This document shows, piece by piece, positions 42,304 to 53,147 of a stretch of 64,000 bases of DNA. A program made the translations under genes and the position numbers. This DNA comes from Amaurobius ferox (Eukaryota; Arthropoda; Arachnida; Araneae; Amaurobiidae): NCBI GenBank assembly GCA_951213105.1, contig OX578155.1, positions 31,946,857-32,010,856 on the forward strand. The letters run 5' to 3'. Below the pieces are notes generated by a model that ran no database searches, was not told where the DNA came from, and worked only from the letters and a program-made list of their open reading frames with translations. Each line of letters opens with the position of its first letter. Positions within the stretch are counted from its first letter, which is position 1.

Positions 42304-43337
42304 ATTTTCTAGTTCCCCCGATTTTCCAGTTATTCTATAAAAACTGGTCCATTCCAATGTCGGGCCCAGGACGGGCTACCCCGATAAAGTTTAAATCAGA
42401 AGAAACTTAAATATGCCCCAAAAGCCAGCAACATGTTAAACTCGGAATTTTTAGCTATTGCGGTTCTCGAGTTATTCTTCAAAAACGAAAGCATTCTTCA
42501 GCCGACCCAAGACGGGCTAGCTCGATGAGGTTCAAAATCCAAATTAAAATCCACCCAAAAGGAAATGATATACTAAATTTATTTCTTTAGCTACTCCGAT
42601 TGAGGTATTCTTGAAAAGTGAGTAAATTTCTATGGCGGGCCAAGACGGGCTAGTCCGAGAAGGTTCGAAATGCGATGAAATGTAATATACCCCAAAGGAC
42701 AATGATATATTAAATTTAGACATTCTAGATGCTCCGAATTTTGAGTTATTCTAAAAAAAAAAACCGACATAGTATTCTTGTTGGGCTCAGGACGGGCTAG
42801 CCCGATAAGATTTTTAATCCAAAGAGTTAAAATATACAGCAAAAGACAAGGCCTAAATTTCGAATTTTTAGATAAACCTCTCCTCGAGTTATACCTCAAA
42901 AACGGGCGAGTTTCTAAGGCGGGCCTAAAACGGGCTAACCCGGTACGGTTCAAAATTGAAATAATTAAAATATACCTCAAAAGCAAACGATATATTAAAT
43001 TTTGATTTCCTACTTTCTCTGATTTGAGTTATTCTCTAAAACCAGGTAAAGTCCTATGGCGGGCCCAGGACGGGCTAGCCGATAAGCTTCAAAATCGAAA
43101 GAACTGAAATGTACCACAAGAAAATGTCATTCCGAATTTCACGTTACTGTGCTGAAGGAACTTGATTATTTTGAACTTCATGTGTGAACGAGTTTGAACT
43201 TCATGTACGAACTCCGCTTTAGACCGTTAACTCCTCCGCTTTAGACCGCTTATTCGAGATCAACGCCGTCTGACGGAGGCGGTTTTTAGGGAACCTGTTT
43301 TTCGCCTCGGTCGACACACTATTCCTTCTAGGCATTG
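42304..43337 (+). repeat. Foldback right arm, outer part and terminus
   Basis: Six monomers, then a shortened unique end (43143-43337; about half the left counterpart) with a small internal duplication of GAACTTCATGT and CTCCGCTTTAGACCG. It ends TTCTAGGCATTG followed by TA. Confidence 0.85.
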
Positions 43338-43893
43338 TACTCTGGTGCTCATTAGTTTTTGGTACGATTCGTAAAAATAGAACCCGCCTTTTCTTGCGAA
43401 ATGGTCCGTAAAAATTTCATGTATCCACTCCAGCTAAAATCCTAATTGACCAAATTTCACAAAATGTGGTAGATAGGTTACTTGTTGGATACTCTGGTGC
43501 TAATTCGATTTTGGTACGATTCGAAAAAGAACAACCTGCCTGTTTTTACGAAATGGCCCGCAAAAATAGCCAAATTTTATAAGAAAGACAACGTATGCTG
43601 AACTGTATCAATTACATTCTTGTTTTATACGCAATTTTTGACGAAGAAAAGACTATAACACACTCCATCATACTTTAGGACTAAACATTCTCAAGATATT
43701 TGAGATTTTTTGCATTTTTGTTCGCCACTTTCGGAAAAATGTCCAATTACCAAATAAAAACAAAAATTGAAGTAAAAATGCAAATTTAGTGTATTTTGAG
43801 CAATTAAAATCAATCTATAATGAATTAATAAAGAAATAAAGAAAATGTGAATTTGAATCTGCAGGGAAAATCATGTGCTGCCTACATCAGATT
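43338..43893 (+). mobile_element. HINE-like element split by the foldback, right part
   Basis: Continues from 35791: TACTCTGGTGCTCATTAG, second tandem unit, and the right end CTGCAGGGAAAATCATGTGC with CCTACATCAGATTTTT. Confidence 0.85.
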
Positions 43894-44012
43894 TTTATTT
43901 ATTTATTTTGATTAATTGTCTCATGGTAAGCAATAATGTTTTCCTAATAAGTTCAGTTATTCATTCTTAAGGTATGGTAATACGCAAACAGTCAAGGATA
44001 CGGGAATAACTA

Positions 44013-44826
44013 TTTTTACTTTCACTGCAATACATGGTAATGTATAGGGAAGTATTGGAATTATCGTAACTCCAGTTTTCGTAAAATCGTAACTCCAGTT
44101 TTCGACGGATCTACACGTTTTGGGACCTCTAGAACACGAAAAAACTGTTTTTAGCGTACTGTCTGCTTGTGTCCGTCTGTGTGTGTGTGTGTCTCTGTAT
44201 CCACAAAATCTCAAAAACTAATTGACCGAATTTCATGAAATTTGTTTGGTAAGTCACTTATGGGTGATCTCGCTGCTGGTTATATTTTGGTACGATTCGG
44301 GTTAAAAGAACTCGCCTTTTATTGCGAAATGGCCCGTAAAAATTAACTGTATCCGCTCTAGCTAAAAAAACTAATTAACCAAATTTCACAGAATTTGGTT
44401 GGTAAGTCACTTGTGGATTAACCCTGATGCTGGTTAGATTTTGGTGAGATTCGGAAAAAAGAACCTGTTTTTTTTTTTTTTTTTTTTTTTTGCGAAATGT
44501 CCCGCAAAAATCGACAAAATCTAAAAGAAAAGACTACTCCAACGTTTCAATTAAATGCTTGTTTTATACGTAATTTGTGACGAGGAAAAGAATAGGCAAA
44601 CCCCATTACTCTGGAACTAGCGTTCTCTAGATATTTCAGATTTTTTCGCATTTTTGCTTCGCCGCCTACCAAAATATATCCAGTTACCGAATAAAAAATA
44701 AAAATTGAATTAAAAGTTTAAATTCAGTGTTATTTTGTTCAATTAAACTGAACGAATAATTAAAGAAATGAAGAGAACGTGAGTGAGCTGTCAAAGAAAG
44801 TCATGTGCTGCTCACATCAGATTTTG
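44013..44826 (+). mobile_element. HINE-like element, plus copy
   Basis: Left hairpin ACTTTCACTGCAATACATGG with TAATGTATAGGGAAGTA. A local duplication of AAATCGTAACTCCAGTTTTCG is visible near 44070-44105. A T25-type run lies at 44469-44491. Right end AAGAAAGTCATGTGCTGCTC then ACATCAGATTTT. Confidence 0.8.
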
Positions 44827-44829
44827 GGA

Positions 44830-45141
44830 ATTAAGAACGCGCGCAATTTATTCTCGGGCTCAAAAGAGGGACTGAACTTGTTAACTGCAACTATAATCTT
44901 ACTTCACCGACGTTGCTAAATTCCTTGGACGTTACTGGATCCTGTGTGCACAGCACAATTTAAAATCTTTCTGCAAGTTGTCTACGCCTGCATATTGCCA
45001 CTTTAAAATTAACAAACTATTTTTAACTGGAATAATGCGAAAACTTTTTGCGTTTTGGCAACTCCTCTTACAGTTTACTCTGGATCGTCACATGACGAAT
45101 GACGAAATTTAATTCCCTTGTCCTCAAACTGACAACTTTTT
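44830..45141. other. Unassigned, possibly part of a solo LTR
   Basis: More balanced composition than the surroundings, no coding frame. See 45142-45790 and 45805. Confidence 0.3.
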
Positions 45142-45790
45142 GATTGGTTGCCGGACTGAGTACCCAAATTTGTATTAAATAATGTTGAATCTAGGGTTGC
45201 TATAAGTTGAAATTAGAAGGTGGGGTTGCCAGATTTGGCGATTTATCGCCAATTTGGCAACGTTCAGCGACTTTTCGATGGTTCGAGAAACACCTGTAAA
45301 TAACGAATATTCTACGGGATACTAGAGACTCCAAACAGGGTTGCCGAACAATTGCCGTTTGATTGGTTCCCGGACTGAGTGCCCAACCTTGTATTAAAGA
45401 ACCTTGAATCTAGGGTTGCCGTAAGTCGAAGTTAGAAGGTGGGGTTTCCAGATTTGACGATTTATCGCCAATTTGGCAACGTTCAGGGACTTTTCAAAAA
45501 TTCGCAAAACCCCTGTAAATAATGAATCTTCGGCATGATTCCAATACGGGATACGAGAGACTCTAAACAGGGTTGCCGGACAATTGCCAGTTGATTGGCT
45601 GCCGGACTGAGTGCCCAACCTGGTATTAAAGAACCTTGAATCTAGGGTTGCCGTAAGTTGAAGTTAGAAGTTGGGGGTGCCAGATTTGGCGATTTATCGA
45701 AAATTTGGCAACGTTCAGCGACTTTTCGAAGGTTCGCGAAACACCTGTAAATAACGAATATTCTACGGGATACGAGAGACTTCAAACAGT
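45142..45790. repeat. Tandem repeat, three units of 219-232 bp
   Basis: GATTGGTTGCCGG or a variant occurs at 45142, 45361 and 45593. Each unit also has GAATCTAGGGTTGC, CAGATTTGGCGATTTATCG and CACCTGTAAATAACGAAT (or close variants), and CTACGGGATAC. Units differ mainly by substitutions. Confidence 0.9.
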
Positions 45791-45804
45791 TTCAACAGAG
45801 AGTT

Positions 45805-45812
45805 TATAAAAG
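45805..45812 (+). promoter_or_regulatory. Candidate TATA box
   Basis: TATAAAAG lies just beyond the tandem repeats and TCAGTT, an arthropod initiator-type word, starts at 45824. The spacing is shorter than usual. Tandem repeats followed by TATA and initiator suggest a U3-R boundary of a solo LTR or a promoter; no gene is seen downstream. Confidence 0.3.
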
Positions 45813-45829
45813 GAGTCATCACTCAGTTG

Positions 45830-46395
45830 AAGCGGAGTTGAGGTAATATGAGTTATATTGAACTGTGGCAATGTTTCGAGAATAGTAGCAGCTGTTTAGG
45901 AAATGAAATACGTTAATGTTTCGAGAATGGTATCAGCTGCTCTTTGAAATTACTATAGCATTTAATTGCTGTTTTACTGGAGCATTTAATTGCTACTACT
46001 TTGAAACATTTAAATGTGGTTTTATTAGATTTAATTGGTGTAAACAACTACCAGTTGCTTAGTCATCTTGTGAGATAGTTACTGAGTTATTTTCTGTATA
46101 TTGTTCCTGTTTAAGCTGTGATTGTAAATAGACGTGTTAGTTATCCAGAAATTTGTAATCTTACTTGTATCCTGAGCTTACACTCAGGATGCGTTTTAAC
46201 AATATTCTTTCATTTGAAACAAGAAGTGGGAAAATATATTCAGCAGAAACCTACTACTGATTGTTGAAACATTTCTCCAGCTTAGTCACTTTAGATTTTA
46301 AAACTACAGTAAATCATCGCTAAAATATTCAACCGATAAACCAATTTCACAAATGTTCTTACAATGTTCTGATTCCATCAACCGCATAATTCGAC
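45830..46395. other. No recognised gene
   Basis: Contains near-duplicate phrases such as ATGTTTCGAGAATAGTAGCA and ATGTTTCGAGAATGGTATCA, and GCATTTAATTGCT twice. A small hairpin CCTGAGCTTACACTCAGG lies near 46170-46187. Confidence 0.4.
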
Positions 46396-47153
46396 CATTT
46401 TTACTTTCCCTGCAATACATGGTAATGTATAGGGAAAGTATTCGAATCATGTCGAAAATCGCAACTCGAGTTTTCGACGGATCTACACGTTTCGAGACCT
46501 CTAGAACACGAAAAAACTATTTTCAGCGTGACGTCTGTGTGTGTGTCTGTCTGTGTGTCTGTGCAATGTATGTATCCACTCTAACTCAAAAACAAATGGA
46601 CCGAATTTCATAAAATTTGGTAGGTAAGTTAATTGGGTGAGACCCTGGTGCTGATTAGTTTTTGGTAAAAACAGAACTCACCCTTTTTGCTGAATGGTTC
46701 GTAAAAATGTCATGTATCCACTCTAGCTAAAATACTAATTAACCAAATTTCACAAAATTTGGTAGATAAGTTAATTGTAGAATATTCTGGTGATAAGGTG
46801 ACAAGATTTTGCCACGATTCGGAAAAGAACAACCTGCATTTTTTTTGCAAAACGGCCCGCAAAAATCGCCAAAATCTAAATTAAAAACTACGTATGCTCA
46901 AATATATCCATTAAAGGCTTGTTTAATACGTAATTTTTAACGAAGAAAAGAATAAGATTAACCCCCTGTACACTAGGACTAGCCGTTCTCGAGATATTGA
47001 AATTTTTTCGTTTTTTCTTTACGCTACTTTTGAAAATGAGTCCAGTTACCAAAATGAGAACGAAAATTGAATTAAAAGTGAATTAAATTTAATTAAAATA
47101 GAGTGTGTATATAAGTCTGCAGGGAATGTCATGTGCTGCCCACATCAGATTTT
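46396..47153 (+). mobile_element. HINE-like element, plus copy
   Basis: Complete plan: ACTTTCCCTGCAATACATGG hairpin, GTCT/GT tract (46535-46562), two tandem units starting at about 46569 and 46713, right end CTGCAGGGAATGTCATGTGC and CCACATCAGAT followed by a T-run. Confidence 0.85.
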
Positions 47154-47240
47154 TAGAATCCCATAACATTACGGATTAAAAAGGATTTACAGATGAGAAA
47201 CCAGAACAAACCAATCTTTTAGTAAAGCATCAAATGACCT

Positions 47241-47840
47241 ATTTTACTTTCCCTGCAATACATGGTAATATATAGGGAAAGTATTATAATAGTGTCGAAA
47301 ATCACACTGGAGTTTTCGAAGGATCTGCACGGTTTAGAACCTCTAGAATACGAAAACACTATTTTTAGCGTGACGTCTGTGTGTGTGCAATCTGTCTGTG
47401 TAATTAATTTATCCACTCTAACTAAATTACTAATTCACCAAATTCCATAAAATTTTTTAGGGAAATCACTAGGGTATTACCCTGGTGCTGATTAGACTTT
47501 GGTACGATTCGGGATAAAATAACCTGCCCTTTTTTGCGAAATGGCCCGCAAAAATCGCCGAAATCTGAAATAAAAGACTACGTATGCTAATTTTTTTTAC
47601 GTAAAAGTCTCATAAGATCAACCCCATTTTGCTAGGACCCAGGTATTTGAGTTCTTTCTCACTTTTGTTGCGCCACCTTTGAAAGAATGTCCAGTTACCA
47701 AATAAAATCAAATATTGTATTAAAAGTGCAAATTCCGCGTTATTTTGTGCAATTCAACCAAATTTATTGAATTATTAAATAAATAAAGAGAACGTGAATA
47801 TGAGTCTGCATAGAAAGTCATGTGCTGGCCACATCAAATT
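47241..47840 (+). mobile_element. HINE-like element, shortened plus copy
   Basis: Both ends are present (ACTTTCCCTGCAATACATGG; GTCATGTGCTGGCCACATCA). One internal tandem unit is missing, which accounts for the ~150-bp shorter length. Confidence 0.8.
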
Positions 47841-47990
47841 TTTTTTCTTCCGCAGATATACATTATAATTAGCTGTGGAAGAAGTATAGATATTGCATTA
47901 TGTAGGGAGAACGCTGTACTGCTGACATTATATTTTTATTATTAGTTCGAGCAAGAATTTGAACGACCTCAGGATAACATTCTTATGGTT

Positions 47991-48006
47991 GGGGGGGGGG
48001 GGGGGG
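47991..48006. repeat. Poly-G run (16 G)
   Basis: Sixteen consecutive G on the plus strand. Confidence 0.9.
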
Positions 48007-48459
48007 TCTTTTATGCTCAATGCAGAAATCTTTTTTAAACATTAGATCGTCCTTTAGTATTTTGCGTGACATATATTACCACGAAATGAGGCTAATTTTT
48101 CGGCGTCTGTGGTAATCGTTTGTGGACAGAGTGGTGTGTGTGGTGCAGGGGGAAGGGGGGAGGACATAGATAAACACGATCGATCGTCTGCTCTTTTATT
48201 CCCTTTATCTATATACAGCATACACCACTCAAAATATATATGGGAAAAGTATTTTTATCTTAAAGCAAGCGTTGGTGTACGTGTATTTCACCCGATTACC
48301 TGTTAAGAAGTTTACCCAGCAGTAATGTTTGGAGCTAACATAATTTCCTTTCTTTGATTGTTTTTGGTAAATGTATGTTTTTGATGTTGAACAATTTGGA
48401 TTTTTTAAGTATTTTGAGAACGTGTTGATATGGAGGAAGTTGAAAATTTGTATTCTACT

Positions 48460-48505
48460 CCTTGGGATAGTACGTTTCGGCCGTATGATCTTCTTCAGTT
48501 TGCTG
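48460..48505 (-). ncRNA. Degenerate hammerhead-like motif
   Basis: On the minus strand: CTGAAGA, an extra A, GATC-ATAC-GGCC as a weak stem II (one mismatch), GAAA, then AC/GT as a loop-less stem III with A as the putative cleavage base. Stem I does not pair convincingly. The order is the same as at 34872, including the extra A, and such text is common at PLE 3' ends, but no GIY-YIG frame lies upstream here. Confidence 0.3.
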
Positions 48506-48739
48506 TCCAGACAGTGATTATATTATTACAGTGGCGTCGACTTTGTTGGCTCGAGACACTTTTTGAATCTGTAATAATTTTGTTGTGGGTTCTGTGAATC
48601 CCTAATTTTTTGTGCATATTTAGTGCGGAAAATGTATGCATACATGAAAGAATTTTTTTTTTTCGTAATTAATTCTTAAAATTTTTCATTATTCATTCCC
48701 TGTTTACTATGTACTAGAAGGTATGCCTGTCGTATGACA

Positions 48740-49170
48740 GGATTAAAAATTTGTAAATCATTGCCTCCTATTGAGCGTCATTTCTATCAATTTGGTGACA
48801 TTATTAATTTGGCGATATTTTCGTCAAACTGACAATATTTAAAAAAGTAGCCAAGTTAGCTACATCCCACCAAATTTTTCGCCAAGCATTACGTACGGGC
48901 GGAAAAATGGGTTCTTCATATAGTCGTTTGTCATGTTCTTTCCAAGATATTGAATTTTCATGAATTAGTCGTCATTTTCATTGATTTGGCGTCAATTTTA
49001 TCAATCTGGCAACATTTTTGTCAATTTAGCACAATTTAAAAAGACTCGCCAAGTTGGCGATATACCGCCAAAATTCGTAGTCAGAATTTCGTCAAACGTT
49101 ACAGATGGAAAAATATGCTATTCTTATAATATATTCTTTCTAAGATGTTGAATTTTCATCAATTAGTCGT
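48740..49170. repeat. Family F minisatellite-palindrome repeat, two to three copies
   Basis: One copy ends in GTAGCCAAGTTAGCTAC (48849) and CAAGCATTACGTACGG, the next in CTCGCCAAGTTGGCGA (49047) and CAAACGTTACAGATGG; a third starts at 49130. Upstream of each are ~20-bp ATTTGGCGACATTTTCGTCA-type units. Confidence 0.7.
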
Positions 49171-49689
49171 CATATTCAAGGTTATTATATCTATAAGGTT
49201 GGGCCACTTCACCTCTAGCCAATGAGAGCACGTAAAGACGCAACGTCACTTGGAGTCGAAAATCAGGAACGGTCCGGTAGACTCCAATGTTAAAGGGTGG
49301 TAATAAAATTAATTTAATCATTTTTTTTAATTTAAAATATAAAATAAATACTCAAATAACATTAATTTTACGTGAATACAACTTAAATATGCAGTATTGG
49401 GGTTTTTTGGAAGGGTACATACATAATAAAACTGTATTTCCCTTTCTGAAAAATGTATATCATCTGAAAGTTTCGTTTCGCTTTTTGACACCTGTCATTG
49501 TTATTACAGGAGGCGATGTTTTTTTTATTAATGAACTTTGTTTTAAATACACGAATTTACAGAAATATGTTCGGAAAGTTTTCTAAACAAGCAATCATTC
49601 TAAAATTTTCATTATACACAAATAAACATCGCGTAATTTCTTTCTAAATGCATATAGATAAAGTTATTTTCGATTATGTTATCTGTAAT
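49171..49689. other. No recognised gene
   Basis: A 99-codon frame at 49287 has an AT-driven composition and no motif. The part from 49538 recurs within the tandem array at 50673-50830. Confidence 0.4.
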
Positions 49690-51195
49690 AATTGAAAATA
49701 AAAAAAATAATTAAAACGCTAAGAGTTGTATATCTTTTTAGTGGGAGGGGGGGGGATGTACTTATGCCGAACTAGTAAACGATTTAAGTTATGCTTTTAT
49801 AGTGAAGAACTTATATTATTGCTAAACACTTGATTTTATTAGTGTTTTTTAGATCAAAAAGAGAATTTATATCAAATCGAAATTCAATGTAAACATATAA
49901 AAATATAGAAACTAATCGTTTAACAAACACACTATAATATACTTTCAGAATAATAAATTGAATGTATTATAGTATATTGATTCATGATGAAAAATATACG
50001 AGCAAGCGCCTGTTTATTTTCTTAAATCGTACCCCCCCCCCCCCCCCTCATTTTTTGAATGTACTAAAACTTAATAAAATGTAATGTAATAAAATTCAAT
50101 TAATACAAAATGTGCGAGATTAAAGCAAAACAATAAATAAAACGCTAACACTAAGAGTTTTATGTCTTTCTTTTTTTTTCGGGGGAGGGGGGGGGATGTA
50201 CTTATGCCTAACTAATAAACTATTTAATTGATGCTTTTATAGTGAAGAACTTATATTATTGTTAAACACTTGATTTTATTAGTTTTTTTTAGATCAAAAA
50301 GAGAATTTATATCAAATCGAAATGCAATGTAAACATATAAAAATATAGAAACCAATCGTTTAACACACTCACTATGATATACTTTCAGAATAATAAATTA
50401 AATGTATTATAGTATATTGATTCATGATGAAAAATATACGGGCAAGCTGTTTATTTTCTGAAATCGTACCCCCCCCCCCCCCTCCATTTTTTGAATGTAA
50501 TAAAATTTAATTAATAAAATGTAATGTAATAAAATTTAATTAAAATAAAATGTGCGAGATTAAATAAAAACAATAATTAAAACGCTAACACTAAGAGTTT
50601 TATGTCTTTTTAGGGGGGGAGGGATGTACTTATGCCTAACTAGTAAACGATTTAAGTGATGCTTCTATAATGTATATGACTTTTGTTTTAAATACGCGAA
50701 TTTACAAAAATATGTTCGGAAAGTTTTCTAAACAAGCCATCATTCTAAAATTTTCATTATACACAAATAAACATTTCGTAATTTCTTTCTAAATGCATAT
50801 AAATAAAGTTATTTTCGATTATGTTATCTCTAATAATTGAAAATCAAAACAATAATTAAAACGCTAAGACTAAGAGTTTTATGTCTTCTTAGGGGGTGGG
50901 GGGGGGAGGGATGTACTTATGCATAACTAGTAAACGATTTAAGTGATGCTTCTATAATTTATATGAATTTTGTTCACAATTTTGTACACAATTTGCATGC
51001 ACATACATGTACACAACTTGCAATATGATTTAAAACAGCGGTTCCCAACCTTTATCCCTTGAAAACCCGCGCCTGTTTATTTTCTTAAATCGTACTCTCT
51101 CTCTCTCCCCCCCCCCCCCCCCATTTTTTGAATGTAATAAAATGTAATGTAATAAAATTTAATTAATATAAAATGTGCGAGATTAAATCCTGTTC
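49690..51195. repeat. Mosaic tandem array with paired G-runs and C-runs
   Basis: About four units, spaced ~440 bp then shorter. Each begins AATTAAAACGCTAAGAGTTT (or close), has a G-run followed by GATGTACTTATGCC, and the longest units continue to a C-run before TTTTTTGAATGTA. G-runs lie near 49745, 50185, 50615 and 50895; C-runs near 50032, 50468 and 51108. Units 1 and 2 have an internal hairpin of ACTATAATA and TATTATAGT. Units 3 and 4 are mosaics with the 49560-49690 sequence. Confidence 0.85.
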
Positions 51196-51875
51196 GATTT
51201 TTCAAAAATTACAAGAACATCATTAGAAATTATATAAAGATACAAATAACTTGCTGTAAAATGAAATGAATAAAAAGTATACTGTACTTTCGTCTTTTAA
51301 GATTTAAAAATCCTACATAATGGAACTTCATGAACTAAACTAATGTTTCAAGAAAGAAGTGCATTTTCCCAAATTAATATAAATTTTACAATGTTGACTA
51401 CTTTAAAAGAAAATGTTTTATTAAAATTTGCATTATTCAACCTTAAAAAAGGAATATAAATAAATTTTGGAAATATAAATGTACTTTTAGTCATTAATTT
51501 CTTAATAAAAAATATCTTTGGTTTAATAAACGAATTTAAATTAGTCCTATTCTTCAATACTGAAATTTTTGCATGTATCTGAGGTTGGGAAACACGACTC
51601 TAAAATATACATTATATTACGAAAAGAACACTTACTTTTTCACATAAAAAAAGCTAGCATTGCCTGGAATTTAAGATGCAAATCTTTGATTAAAATTCTA
51701 GTTGAACTTGTAAGAAGTCCTCGAAACCAATAAACACTTTAAAAATACACTTGTTTCAAACAAAAAAAAAAAAAAAAAAACCGAGCGCCATCTTGTGCCG
51801 CGAGTTGCAAGTAAACTCCATCTCCAACTGAAGTCACAGATTGTGTTCGTGGCAGAGAAGTGGCACCCCCCTGGT
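51196..51875. other. AT-rich, no recognised gene
   Basis: Contains an A18-type run near 51763-51780 followed by a GC-richer patch (CCGAGCGCCATCTTGTGCC). No frame with a known motif. Confidence 0.45.
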
Positions 51876-51877
51876 CA

Positions 51878-52045
51878 TATTCATTGATTTAGCGTCATTT
51901 TTATCAATTTGTCTACATTATTATCAACTTGGCGGTATTTTAATCAATTTGGCGAAATTTTCGTCAATTTGCAAACATTTAAAAAATCTCACCAAGTTGG
52001 CGATATTCCGCCGGTTTCAACGCCAAAAACTTATGGATACTTAAC
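51878..52045. repeat. Family F minisatellite-palindrome repeat
   Basis: Five consecutive 20-bp units of the type TCAATTTGGCGAAATTTTCG, then CTCACCAAGTTGGCGATATT. This is the clearest example of the 20-bp period. Confidence 0.8.
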
Positions 52046-52384
52046 GCCATACAACGTCAAGCATTATGGTTATACTTATCCAAGTAGCAGTGAACATGGA
52101 AAGTCAATGGGTTATCGGAAAATTTTCATGTTCACGTAGAGGGTTATGAAAATGCTGATGGTCTGGGTTAGTATCTAAATTTAAATGTTTATCCGTGATT
52201 AAAACACGTTTGGCAACATATTGTAGCAGCGTTAACCGGAGATAGATAGATAAACAAACCGATAAATCAAGGTGTTTATACTATTAATAAAGTCGCGTGT
52301 ATAGGAATTTCTGGCTCAGACTTTTTAATTTTTTCTGAACACAAGGTTTTAACTCAGAAATGATTTGAAGAGAAATTTGTTGTC
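52046..52384. other. No recognised gene
   Basis: Mixed composition, no frame with motifs, no repeat partner recognised in the window. Confidence 0.4.
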
Positions 52385-53147
52385 ATTTTTACTTTCCCTG
52401 CAATACATGGTAATGTATAGGGAAAGTATTGGAATCATGCCGAAAATCGCAACTCGAGTTTTCGACGGATCTACACGTTTCGAGACCTCTAGAATACGAA
52501 AAAACCATTTTTAGCGTGACGTCTGTGTGTGTGTGTGTCTGTGTGTCTGTCTGTGCAGATTTTGTATCCACTCTAACTAAAAAACTAATGGACCGAATTT
52601 CACTAAATTTTGTAAGTTACTTGTGGGCGGGGCTAGTGCTGATTAGTTTTGGGTACGAGTTGGAATAAAAGAACCCGCCTTTTTTTGCGAAATGGCCCGC
52701 AAAAGCTTGTATCCACTCTAGCTGGAAAACTAATGGACTGAATTTCACAAAATTTGGCAGATAAGTCGCTTGTAGGCCACCCTGGTGCTGATTAGATTTT
52801 GGTATAATTCGAAAAAAAATAACCTGCCTTTTTTTGCAAAATGGCCCGCAAAAATCATCAAAATCTAAACTTATAAACTACGTATGCTCAAATATAGCCA
52901 TTAAATGCTTGTTTAATACGTAATTTTTAGCGAAGAAAAGAATAAGACCAACCCCATTACACTAGGACTAGCCGTTCTCGAGATATTTTAGTTTCTCGTA
53001 TTTTTCCTACATCATTTTTGAAAATAAGTCCAGTTTTCAAATGAGAACGAAAATTGAAATAAAAATGAATTAAATTTAATTTAAATAAATAGAACGTGAA
53101 TATAAGTCTGCAGGGAAAGTCATGTGCTGCCCACATCAGATTTTTAA
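52385..53147 (+). mobile_element. HINE-like element, plus copy (best-preserved)
   Basis: Both ends match the family consensus: ACTTTCCCTGCAATACATGG with TAATGTATAGGGAAAGTA, and CTGCAGGGAAAGTCATGTGC with CCACATCAGAT. The GT/GTCT tract is at 52522-52556. It lies between T-runs. Confidence 0.88.

Larger units (their letters stand above)
35792..43337. mobile_element. Giant foldback (palindromic) transposon with TA target duplication
   Basis: The ends are inverted repeats: left CATTGCCTAGAACTAATAGT, right (minus strand) CAATGCCTAGAAGGAATAGT, each preceded by TA (35790-35791 and 43338-43339). The left arm has a ~400-bp unique end and then ten monomers with GGGCTAGCCCG-like cores at 36218, 36360, 36501, 36643, 36782, 36924, 37065, 37206, 37349 and 37494, a period near 142 bp. 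The right arm has eleven monomers in the opposite orientation, with cores at 37626, 37757, 37898, 38042, 38186 and, after the LTR element, 42369, 42509, 42646, 42792, 42930 and 43069. The centre is near 37550. Without the LTR element and its duplicated site the length is about 3.5 kb. No transposase is encoded, so any movement would depend on a protein in trans; a TA-specific one is inferred. Confidence 0.85.
47842..48740. other. No recognised gene; poly-G run and ribozyme-like motif
   Basis: Sixteen G at 47991-48006, a GC-richer patch at 48105-48165, and on the minus strand a possible PLE 3' region with a hammerhead-like sequence (48460-48511). Confidence 0.4.
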
